In this document: one piece after another, positions 49,828 through 56,753 of the stretch
Position numbering within the stretch: the stretch's first letter is position 1
How the letters are laid out: every line of letters begins with the position of its first letter
NCBI GenBank assembly: GCA_963841405.1
Contig: CAWJCM010000002.1
Location: 62,001-126,000, forward strand
Length of the DNA stretch: 64,000 nt
Direction: 5' to 3'
Source: DATBLE01 sp963841405
GTDB taxonomy: Bacteria; Actinomycetota; Thermoleophilia; Gaiellales; Gaiellaceae
Notes under the pieces: generated by a model
Seen by the model: the letters and a program-made list of their open reading frames with translations, nothing else
What the model was told of the DNA's origin: nothing
Databases searched by the model: none
Translations under genes and position numbers: made by a program

Positions 49828-51174
49828 CTGCCTGACCGGCGGCGGCTGCTGACGATCGCGGTAGCGGGATCCGTGGCGGTCGCGTTCGCGGACTCGTCGA
49901 TCGTGGTCCTCGCGCTGCCGGATCTCTACGGCGCGTTCAACACGTCGATCGTCGGCGTCTCCTGGGTTATCACCTCGTACAACCTCGTGGTCGCCGTCGC
50001 CGCGACGGCGATCGCGGCCGTGTCCCGCAGGGTCGATCCGAGGCGCTGGGCGCAGATCGGCCTGGTGCTGTTCACCGTCGCGTCGGTCGGCTGTGCCGTC
50101 TCCTGGAACCTTGCCGTGCTGATCGTTTTCCGGTGCGTCCAGGGGCTCGGCGCGGCGTTCCTGCTGGCGACCTCGATCTCGCTGCTCGGCGGCCTCCTCG
50201 GCGGGCGAGAGCGAGGGATCAGGCTCTGGACGAGCGTGGCCGTGCTCGGCGCCGCATTCGGGCCGGTACTGGGCGGCGTGCTGACCCAGCTGTTCGACTG
50301 GCGGGCGATCTTCGTCGTCCAGGCGCCGTTCGCCGCGGTCGCGCTGCTCGCGACCGTGCGCGGCGAGACGACACCGGTCGCGGACCGGCCGGGGAGGCGC
50401 GGACGCGGCGCGCTCGCCGCCGACGCCGCGCTGGGGCTCGTCTTCGCCGCGCTCGTCGGCGCGCTCTTCCTGGCGGTCCTGATGGTGATCACCGTCTGGG
50501 GGCTCGAGCCGATCGTCGGCGCGCTGGTGGTCAGTGCGCTGCCGGCGGCGACGCTCGCCGCCCGTCCGTTCGGCCGCGGCCTCGAGCCGCCGGTCGCGGT
50601 CGGCGGAGGCGTGCTGCTCCTCGCCTGCGGGCTGCTCGCCCTCGCCCTGCTGCCCCGGGTCTCGAACCTCCTCGTCGCGGTCGCGCTCGCCTTCTGCGGG
50701 CTGGGGATCGGGCTCGCCGTGCCGGTGTTGACCGGGGTCGCCCTGCACCAGGACTCGGGCCTCGTCCGCAGCGGCGCGATCACGGTCGCGGCGCGACACG
50801 CGGGCCTCGTCCTCGCACTGGCGCTCGTCGCGCCGCTCCTGACGAGCGCCCTCGACCGCTCCGGCGAGCGGGCGCTGCTCGGCGGCACGAAGGCGGTTCT
50901 CGACGCGAACGTGCCGCTCCGGAAGAAGGTGCCGATCGCGCTGGCGCTGCGCGACGCGCTCCAGTCCGCCAAGCAGGGCGAGGTGCCCGACCTCGACAAG
51001 CCGTTCGACGACGCCGGTGCGCGCACGAACGACGACGTCCGCCATGCCCGCGACTCGCTCGTGAACACGCTCGAGTCGACGCTGACGCGAGGCTTCCGGT
51101 CGTCGTTCGCGCTCTCGGCGCTGTTCGCGCTGCTCGCGCTCGTTCCCGCGCTCAGGCTGAGGAGAGCGCTGTGA
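49828..51174 (+). CDS. MFS transporter, probable CTG start
   Basis: A roughly 448-residue permease of the drug-efflux type. The N-terminus LPDRRRLLTIAVAGSVAVAFADSSIVVLALPDLYGAF has the DHA2-like motif; FRCVQGLGAAFLLATSISLLG and FGPVLGGVLTQLFDWRAIF follow. About 12 hydrophobic segments are seen, with a large polar loop near residues 340-400. The start at CTG 49828 keeps the charged PDRRR stretch before the first helix and has GGAG 7 nt upstream; GTG 49873 (433 residues) would delete it. The TGA overlaps the next gene (GTGA). Confidence 0.85.
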   Translation: MPDRRRLLTIAVAGSVAVAFADSSIVVLALPDLYGAFNTSIVGVSWVITSYNLVVAVAATAIAAVSRRVDPRRWAQIGLVLFTVASVGCAVSWNLAVLIVFRCVQGLGAAFLLATSISLLGGLLGGRERGIRLWTSVAVLGAAFGPVLGGVLTQLFDWRAIFVVQAPFAAVALLATVRGETTPVADRPGRRGRGALAADAALGLVFAALVGALFLAVLMVITVWGLEPIVGALVVSALPAATLAARPFGRGLEPPVAVGGGVLLLACGLLALALLPRVSNLLVAVALAFCGLGIGLAVPVLTGVALHQDSGLVRSGAITVAARHAGLVLALALVAPLLTSALDRSGERALLGGTKAVLDANVPLRKKVPIALALRDALQSAKQGEVPDLDKPFDDAGARTNDDVRHARDSLVNTLESTLTRGFRSSFALSALFALLALVPALRLRRAL

Positions 51175-51584
51175 GGCGCATCGCGGTCGTTCTCGGCGCG
51201 GCAGTCGTGCTGCTGATCGTCGAGGTCTCACTCGGAGCGTTCCACTTCGGGCAGCCGAAGCTGGCCGACCCCTGCACCTCCAAGCCGGCGTTCGAGGGCG
51301 GCGGCATCGACGGCGAGATCCAGCGGTTCGCGCTCAGCGGGCTCAACGGCGCCGCCTGCCGGCTGCACACCACGCGGGAGGAGCTCGTGCTCTCGTTCGT
51401 GCCCGCGGCCGGGACGAAGCGCGTGCGCTGGGACCGGCAGACGATCGAGAACGCGCTCAAGGCGGGCTTCGACCAGGCGTTCCACGACACCGAGCATCGC
51501 GGCGTCGGCGGCTTCATCATCGGCCACGTCCTCGAGGCCGTGCTCGGCGCGCCGCTCGACTACTTCCTAGGCATCGGAGGGTAG
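51171..51584 (+). CDS. Hypothetical exported or membrane-anchored protein
   Basis: A 137-residue protein with an N-terminal helix (residues 4-22, IAVVLGAAVVLLIVEVSLG) that could be a signal or anchor, and an external domain with two cysteines (ADPCTS and GAACRLH) that may pair. The C-terminal region (GFDQAFHDTEHRGVGGFIIGHVLEAVLGAPLDYFLGIGG) is hydrophobic and amphipathic. It is co-transcribed with the MFS gene (GTGA). No family is recognised. Confidence 0.65.
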   Translation: MRRIAVVLGAAVVLLIVEVSLGAFHFGQPKLADPCTSKPAFEGGGIDGEIQRFALSGLNGAACRLHTTREELVLSFVPAAGTKRVRWDRQTIENALKAGFDQAFHDTEHRGVGGFIIGHVLEAVLGAPLDYFLGIGG

Positions 51585-51597
51585 CTGCGTCTCCTGC

Positions 51598-51623
51598 AGG
51601 GACAGACCCTCGGGTCTGTCCCT
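51598..51623. terminator. Bidirectional 12-bp hairpin between convergent genes
   Basis: AGGGACAGACCC and GGGTCTGTCCCT pair perfectly with a TC centre, between the end of the hypothetical gene and the end of glyS. It can end transcription from either side. Confidence 0.7.
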
Positions 51624-51631
51624 GACGACGG

Positions 51632-52990
51632 TCAGTCCTCCTTCGGCGTCGTCCACGGCTTGCGCAGCTCGTCTCCGAGCCTTGCCGCCACCTGACCGAT
51701 CGCCAGCCGCTCCTGCGCCAGCGAGTCGCGGTCGCGGATCGTGACCGTGTCGTCCTCGAGCGTCTGCTCGTCCACGGTGAACGCGAACGGCGTGCCGATC
51801 TCGTCCTGGCGGCGGTAGCGGCGGCCGATCGCGCCGCCCTCGTCGTACTCGACCACGTGCGAGCCGCGCAGCTCCTCGTACAGCGCGCGAGCCTTCTCGA
51901 CCATCGCGGAGTCACGGGCGATCAGCGGCAGCACCGCCGCCTTCACCGGCGCGATCGCCGGGTGCAGCCGCAGCACCGTCCGCCCGCGCCCCGCAACCTC
52001 CTCCTCGTCGTATGCGTCGACGAGCACCGCCACGAAGATCCGCTCGATCGAGACCGCGGGCTCGATCACGTGCGGGACGTACCGCTCGGTCCCTTCCGGC
52101 CCCACGTATTCGAGCTCGGTGCCGGAGAACTCCGTGTGGCGCGTGAGGTCGTAGTCGCCGCGGTTGGCGACGCCCTCGAGCTCGGACCAGCCGATCGGGT
52201 ACTCGTACTCGATGTCGCTCGTCCCCTGGGAGTAGTGGGAGCGCTCCTCAGGGCCGTGTTCCCGCACGCGCAACCGCGACCGGCGCAGCCCGTACTTCAC
52301 ATACCACTCGAAGCGGGCGTCGATCCAGTAGCGGTACCACCGCTCGGAGTCCGCCGGCGGCACGAAGAACTCCATCTCCATCTGCTCGAACTCGCGCACA
52401 CGGAAGAGGAAGTTGCCGGGCGTGATCTCGTTGCGGAACGACTTGCCGACCTGGGCGATCCCGAAGGGCGGCCGACGCCGCGCGAGCTGGAGCACGTTCT
52501 TGAAGTTGACGAAGATACCCTGGGCCGTCTCGGGACGGAGGAACGCCCGCGCGCCGGCGTCGGCGACGGGCCCGACCGTCGTCTCGAACATCAGGTTGAA
52601 CTGCCGTGCCTCGGTCAGGTCGCAGTCCGAGTACTCGCCCGGCCGCTTCGACGGCTTGCGGCCGCACTGCGAGTCCTCGAGCTTGTCCGCACGGAAGCGG
52701 AGCTTGCAGGTGCGGCAGTCGACCAGCGGGTCGGTGAAGCCCTCGACGTGACCCGAGGCCTCCCAGACCCGAGGGTGGAGGATGATCGCGGAGTCGATCA
52801 GGACGATGTCGTCGCGCTCGTAGACCATCGCTTCCAGCCATTTCTGGCGGATGGTGTTCTTGACCAGCACGCCGTAGTGGCCGTAGTCGAAGGTCGAGCC
52901 GAGCCCGCCGTAGATCTCCGACGAGGGGAACACGAAGCCGCGGCGCCGGCAGAGCGAGACGATCTTGTCCATGGTCACTGTGTCGGCCAC
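51632..52990 (-). CDS. glyS: Glycyl-tRNA synthetase, dimeric type
   Basis: Charges tRNA-Gly. It is the single-chain (alpha2) class II type found in Actinomycetota, not the tetrameric alpha-beta one. Motifs include the start VSLCRRRGFVFPSSEIYGG, RPETAQGIFVNFKNVL (motif 2 region), GKSFRNEITPGNFLFRVREFEQMEMEFF and the C-terminal anticodon domain. About 452 residues. The chosen GTG at 52990 has a TAGTGT element (53004-52999) 8 nt upstream; GTG 52978 and ATG 52972 are also in frame. Confidence 0.94.
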   Translation of the reverse strand: MADTVTMDKIVSLCRRRGFVFPSSEIYGGLGSTFDYGHYGVLVKNTIRQKWLEAMVYERDDIVLIDSAIILHPRVWEASGHVEGFTDPLVDCRTCKLRFRADKLEDSQCGRKPSKRPGEYSDCDLTEARQFNLMFETTVGPVADAGARAFLRPETAQGIFVNFKNVLQLARRRPPFGIAQVGKSFRNEITPGNFLFRVREFEQMEMEFFVPPADSERWYRYWIDARFEWYVKYGLRRSRLRVREHGPEERSHYSQGTSDIEYEYPIGWSELEGVANRGDYDLTRHTEFSGTELEYVGPEGTERYVPHVIEPAVSIERIFVAVLVDAYDEEEVAGRGRTVLRLHPAIAPVKAAVLPLIARDSAMVEKARALYEELRGSHVVEYDEGGAIGRRYRRQDEIGTPFAFTVDEQTLEDDTVTIRDRDSLAQERLAIGQVAARLGDELRKPWTTPKED

Positions 52991-52998
52991 GGTCACGG

Positions 52999-53004
52999 AC
53001 ACTA
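52999..53004 (-). promoter_or_regulatory. -10-like TAGTGT for glyS
   Basis: On the minus strand TAGTGT ends 8 nt before GTG 52990. Confidence 0.4.
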
Positions 53005-53016
53005 GCCGGGACGCCG

Positions 53017-54333
53017 CTAAGCCGGTACGGGCAGCCTGAACCGGAAGACGGCGCCGCCGCCGGGCGCGTTCTCGGCCGTCGCCTCGCCGCCGTGCGTCTG
53101 CGCAACATGCCTGACGATCGCGAGCCCCAGCCCCGAACCCGGCAGATTGCGTGCGTTGGTCGCGCGGTAGAAGCGGTCGAACACGTGGGGGAGGTCCTCC
53201 TCCGAGATTCCAGGCCCGTGGTCGCGCACGGTCACCTCGGTCCCGGACACGTCCACGTCGACGGAGCTGCTCCACTTGACGGCGTTGTCGAGCAGGTTGG
53301 AGACGGCCCGCTCGAGCTGTGCGGGCGCGCCGCGCACGAGCGACTCCTCGAGCTGCGTCCGGAAGAGCACCTTCGGCGCGCGCACCTTCGCCCGTGCGAC
53401 GGCGTGCTCGACGAGCTCGTCGAGACGGACGTCCTCGACCTCGGCCGGGTGCTCGCGGTCGATCTCGACAAGGTCGCCGACGAGGGTGCTCAGCTCCTCC
53501 ACCTGGCCGGTGACGTCGGCCAGCAGCTTCTGCCGCTCGCCGGGCGGAAGCTCCTTGCCGCCGGCGAGCACCTCGATGTTGGTCCGTAGGCTCGACAGCG
53601 GCGTGCGCAGCTCGTGCGAGGCGTCCGCGACCAGGCGGCGCTGCGCCTTCACCGAGGCGTCGAGGGCGACCAGCATCGCGTTGAACGCGGCAGCCAGCCG
53701 GCCCAGCTCGTCGTGGCTGTCGACGTCGATCCGGCGGGTGAGGTCGCGGGTCGCGGTCACCTCCTCGGCCACCGACGTGAGGTTGCGCACCGGGCGCAGC
53801 GCGGCGGTCGCGACCACGAGCCCGAGGCCGCCGGCGATGCCCACGCCGACGAGCCCGATGATCAGCATGTACAGCCCGAGCCGGTGGAGCGTGTGGTCGA
53901 CCTCCGCCAGCGACCGCGCGACCTGGATGGCGAACCCCTGCCCGACCTGGGCGGCGTACACGCGCACGTGGGCGCTGTCCTCGCCGAAGGTCGCGGTGCC
54001 CTCGGTGAAGTACGGCTTCCCTCCCTGCGAAGCCAGCTGCTTCGCGTGATCGAGACCCGGGAGCGCGAGCGCGGCCCCCTGGCCGGTGGAGTCGATCACC
54101 TGGAGGTAGGCCGGCGGGCCGCCGAGGCTGGCCTGGGGTCCCAGCTGGACGTAGCCGAGCTCGAAGCCCGGCGGCGGGTGCTCGGCGAACCCGCGGGCCC
54201 GGCTGACGAGGCTGGAGTCGACCTCGCCGAGCAGCTGGTGGCGGACGACGACGTAGACGACCGCGGCCGACCCTGCAACCGCCGCCGCGACGGCCGCTGC
54301 CGCCAGCAGGGTGACGCGGAGGCGGAAGCTCAT
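53017..54333 (-). CDS. Sensor histidine kinase (MprB-like)
   Basis: A 438-residue membrane kinase. Order: membrane helix (about 5-28), extracytoplasmic sensor of about 120 residues, second helix (about 153-175), HAMP domain (ALRPVRNLTSVAEEV), the H-box DASHELRTPLSSLRTN with the phospho-His, then N-box LLDNAVKWS, G1 RDHGPGISEEDL and G2 GSGLGLAIVRHV. It follows its response regulator by 7 nt on the same strand. The signal is unknown; the class resembles envelope-stress MprB-type systems. Confidence 0.93.
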   Translation of the reverse strand: MSFRLRVTLLAAAAVAAAVAGSAAVVYVVVRHQLLGEVDSSLVSRARGFAEHPPPGFELGYVQLGPQASLGGPPAYLQVIDSTGQGAALALPGLDHAKQLASQGGKPYFTEGTATFGEDSAHVRVYAAQVGQGFAIQVARSLAEVDHTLHRLGLYMLIIGLVGVGIAGGLGLVVATAALRPVRNLTSVAEEVTATRDLTRRIDVDSHDELGRLAAAFNAMLVALDASVKAQRRLVADASHELRTPLSSLRTNIEVLAGGKELPPGERQKLLADVTGQVEELSTLVGDLVEIDREHPAEVEDVRLDELVEHAVARAKVRAPKVLFRTQLEESLVRGAPAQLERAVSNLLDNAVKWSSSVDVDVSGTEVTVRDHGPGISEEDLPHVFDRFYRATNARNLPGSGLGLAIVRHVAQTHGGEATAENAPGGGAVFRFRLPVPA

Positions 54334-54340
54334 CGGCAGG

Positions 54341-55012
54341 TCACGAAGGCTCGCGGAGGGCGTAGCCGACGCCGCGCACCGTCTGGATCAGGCGCGGCTC
54401 TCCGCCTGCCTCCGTCTTGCGGCGCAGGTAGCCGACGTACACCTCGAGCGAGTTCGACGTCGGGCCGAAGTCGTAGCCCCACACACGGTCGAAGATGATG
54501 TCCCGGGTCAGCACCTGCCGCGGGTTGCGCAGGAACAGCTCGAGCAGCAGGAACTCCGTCCGGGTGAGCTCGATCGGTCGGTCGCCCCGCCGCACCTCGT
54601 GCGTGGCCGGGTCGAGCGAGAGGTCGGCGAACGAGAGCGGACCGCCGTCGCCGCCGGTCCGGCGCAGGAGGGCGCGCAGGCGCGCGAGCAGCTCCTCGAG
54701 CGCGAAAGGCTTGACCAGATAGTCGTCGGCGCCGGCGTCGAGACCGGCAACGCGGTCGTCGACCTCGTGCCGCGCGGTCAGCATCAGCACCGGCGTTCGG
54801 TTGCCCATCCGCCGCAGCGCCTTGCAGGTCTCGATGCCGTCCATCACCGGCATCAGGAGGTCGAGCACGATCGCGTCGGCGCTCCGTCCCGCCAGGGCGA
54901 GCAGCGCCTGCTGCCCGTCCTCGGCCAGCTCGACCTCGTAGCCTTCGAGCCGCAACGCCCGCTCGAGTGCCTCCCGGACGGCGCGCTCGTCGTCCACGAC
55001 CAGAATGCGCAT
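54341..55012 (-). CDS. OmpR-family response regulator (MprA-like)
   Basis: A 223-residue regulator. The receiver domain shows the acidic pair in VVDDERAVREAL, the phospho-acceptor Asp in AIVLDLLMPVMDG, MLTARHE (Thr) and DDYLVKPF (Lys). The C-terminal winged helix has LTRTEFLLLELFLRNPRQVLTRDIIFDRVWGYDFG, RRKTEAGGEPRLIQTVRGVGYALRE. First gene of the pair with the kinase. It diverges from the PPDK regulator gene over 38 bp, so an influence on that promoter is possible. Confidence 0.95.
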   Translation of the reverse strand: MRILVVDDERAVREALERALRLEGYEVELAEDGQQALLALAGRSADAIVLDLLMPVMDGIETCKALRRMGNRTPVLMLTARHEVDDRVAGLDAGADDYLVKPFALEELLARLRALLRRTGGDGGPLSFADLSLDPATHEVRRGDRPIELTRTEFLLLELFLRNPRQVLTRDIIFDRVWGYDFGPTSNSLEVYVGYLRRKTEAGGEPRLIQTVRGVGYALREPS

Positions 55013-55050
55013 GGTGAAAGTGTCCCCGATCCACCTGAGAGCATCGTGAG

Positions 55051-55869
55051 ATGACCGCGCCGCCCGTCGAGCTGCACATCGTCTCCGACGCCACCGGCGA
55101 GACCGCGACGCGGCTGGTGGCAGCGCTCGAGGCCCAGTTCCCCGAGCAGCCGTTCGAGGAGGTCCGCCATCCGCGGGTCGAGACCGTGGACGACCTGCGG
55201 CTGGTGGTCGACCGGGCGAAGGGCCGTCCCGCGGTCGTCGTCTACACGATCGTCAAGCCGGAGCTGCGTGACGCGCTGCGCGACTTCTGCCGCCGCGCGA
55301 AGCTGCATTACTGCGACATCCTCGGCCCGCCGTTGACGGCGATCGCGAAGATCTCGGGCCAGGCGGCCCAGATGGCTCCCGGCGTCCGCCACCCGCTCGA
55401 CTCCGCGTACTTCCGCCGGATCGCGGCGATCGAGTTCGCAGTCAAGTTCGACGACGGGATGGGCGGGGGACTACCGGCGGCCGACATCGTGCTGGTCGGG
55501 GTCTCGCGCACCTCGAAGACGCCGCTCTCCATGTACCTGGGCTACATGGGCTACAAGACCGCGAACGTCCCCGTGGTGCAGGGGATCGAACCGCCCCCCG
55601 CGCTGTTCGAGCTCGACCCGGCGAAGATCGTCGGCCTGACGATCGACGCGGGCCGGCTGGCCGAGATCCGCCAGGAGCGCGTGCGACAGATGCGGGCAAA
55701 CCCGGGGGCGTATGCGGAGCTGGTCGAGATCTACGACGAGCTGGAGCACGCCGACGCGATCCACCGCCGACTCGGTTGCCCGGTCCTGGATATCACCGAG
55801 CTCTCGATCGAGGAGACCGCCTCGCGGGCGATCAAGCTCGTCGAGGAGCGGAAGCGGGCGGCTCGTTGA
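55051..55869 (+). CDS. Pyruvate, phosphate dikinase regulatory protein (PSRP/DUF299)
   Basis: A 272-residue bifunctional kinase/phosphorylase that switches PPDK off by ADP-dependent phosphorylation and on by phosphate-dependent dephosphorylation. The family signs are the N-terminal HIVSDATGETATRLVAALEAQF, the P-loop GVSRTSKTPLSMYLGYMGYKTANVPVV and the C-terminal DITELSIEETASRAI. The target gene ppdK lies 0.9 kb downstream on the same strand, which favours the PPDK rather than PEP-synthase version of this family. Confidence 0.93.
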   Translation: MTAPPVELHIVSDATGETATRLVAALEAQFPEQPFEEVRHPRVETVDDLRLVVDRAKGRPAVVVYTIVKPELRDALRDFCRRAKLHYCDILGPPLTAIAKISGQAAQMAPGVRHPLDSAYFRRIAAIEFAVKFDDGMGGGLPAADIVLVGVSRTSKTPLSMYLGYMGYKTANVPVVQGIEPPPALFELDPAKIVGLTIDAGRLAEIRQERVRQMRANPGAYAELVEIYDELEHADAIHRRLGCPVLDITELSIEETASRAIKLVEERKRAAR

Positions 55870-56024
55870 AGCCGAAGCCGCCGGTCTCGGTCGCGCGCTG
55901 GACGCTCTGGTGGTTCCTGCTCGCGATCGGCATCTTCCTCTTCTACGTCCTGCTCACGCCGATCTGGATCGGGCTGCGCGCGCTCGCCTGGGTCGCCGAG
56001 TTCAGGGCACGGCGCCGGAACTGA
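55866..56024 (+). CDS. 52-residue single-helix membrane protein
   Basis: A tiny protein: basic start (MKPKPPVSVARW), one long hydrophobic segment (about 13-40, LWWFLLAIGIFLFYVLLTPIWIGL) and a basic end (FRARRRN). TTG 55866 overlaps the stop of the PPDK regulator (TTGA), so both are translated together. Its 3' end overlaps the convergent peptidase E gene by 23 nt. Function unknown. Confidence 0.65.
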   Translation: MKPKPPVSVARWTLWWFLLAIGIFLFYVLLTPIWIGLRALAWVAEFRARRRN

Positions 56025-56679
56025 CGAGCCGCGCCTCGAGCGGCGTCTCGCTGCCCGGCTCGACTCGGTAGGCGGTCGCTTCCTCACGGACGGTCCACAC
56101 CTCGGCGAGCTCGGTGCCGACGAAGTGCAGGCCGACACCGTCGTCGGCCGCGTAGCCGGCCGGGAAGCCCTCGTCGACGAGCTTCCGGTACATCGGGCGC
56201 CGGAGCTCCTCGCCGTCGTAGTGCGGGCAGGCGCTCCCGGGAAGCAAGCCCAGGCCGTCCCGCATACCTGCGAGCTCCGGGCCGAACGAGTCGGTCACGC
56301 CCGCTTCGAACCAGCAGATCATTCCGGCGCTCCAGCCGGTGAGCACCGTGCCTTGCTCCCAGGCGTCGCGCAGGAGCGCATCGAAGCCGTGGACGCGCCA
56401 GATCGCCAGCATGTTCGCGGTGTTGCCCCCTCCGACGATGAGCACGTCCTGGGAGAGCACGAGCTCGCGCAGGTCCTCGGGCGGCCAGGGAAAGAACTCG
56501 AGCCGGCTGACCGTCGCTCGGCCCTGAAGCTGGTCGTGGACCAGCAGGGCCATACCCGGGTCCTCGGCCGCAGCCGTCCCGACGTAGAGGGCCCGCGGCG
56601 ACGGCTTCACGAGATCCAGGACGCCGAGATAGGCGGGGTAGGGATCGCCCCCGAAGGTGACGATTTGCCGCTCGGCCAT
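56002..56679 (-). CDS. Peptidase E family (S51) hydrolase
   Basis: A 225-residue serine peptidase-like protein related to alpha-aspartyl dipeptidase and cyanophycinase. The nucleophile elbow is TGWSAGMICWFE (Ser); nearby are LIVGGGNTANML and the late GYAADDGVGLHFVG with acidic/His residues. Start ATG 56679 follows a TACTGT hexamer by 7 nt on the minus strand. The substrate (Asp-X dipeptide or cyanophycin-like) cannot be chosen; no cyanophycin synthetase is in view. Confidence 0.88.
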   Translation of the reverse strand: MAERQIVTFGGDPYPAYLGVLDLVKPSPRALYVGTAAAEDPGMALLVHDQLQGRATVSRLEFFPWPPEDLRELVLSQDVLIVGGGNTANMLAIWRVHGFDALLRDAWEQGTVLTGWSAGMICWFEAGVTDSFGPELAGMRDGLGLLPGSACPHYDGEELRRPMYRKLVDEGFPAGYAADDGVGLHFVGTELAEVWTVREEATAYRVEPGSETPLEARLVSSGAVP

Positions 56680-56686
56680 CGGGGCA

Positions 56687-56692
56687 ACAGTA
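56687..56692 (-). promoter_or_regulatory. -10-like TACTGT for leaderless peptidase E gene
   Basis: On the minus strand TACTGT ends 7 nt before ATG 56679. Confidence 0.5.
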
Positions 56693-56753
56693 CTGGCCCG
56701 TGCGCGTTTCCCCGACCTCCGGTCCCCCTGCGCGTGACAAGATCCGGGGTTCC

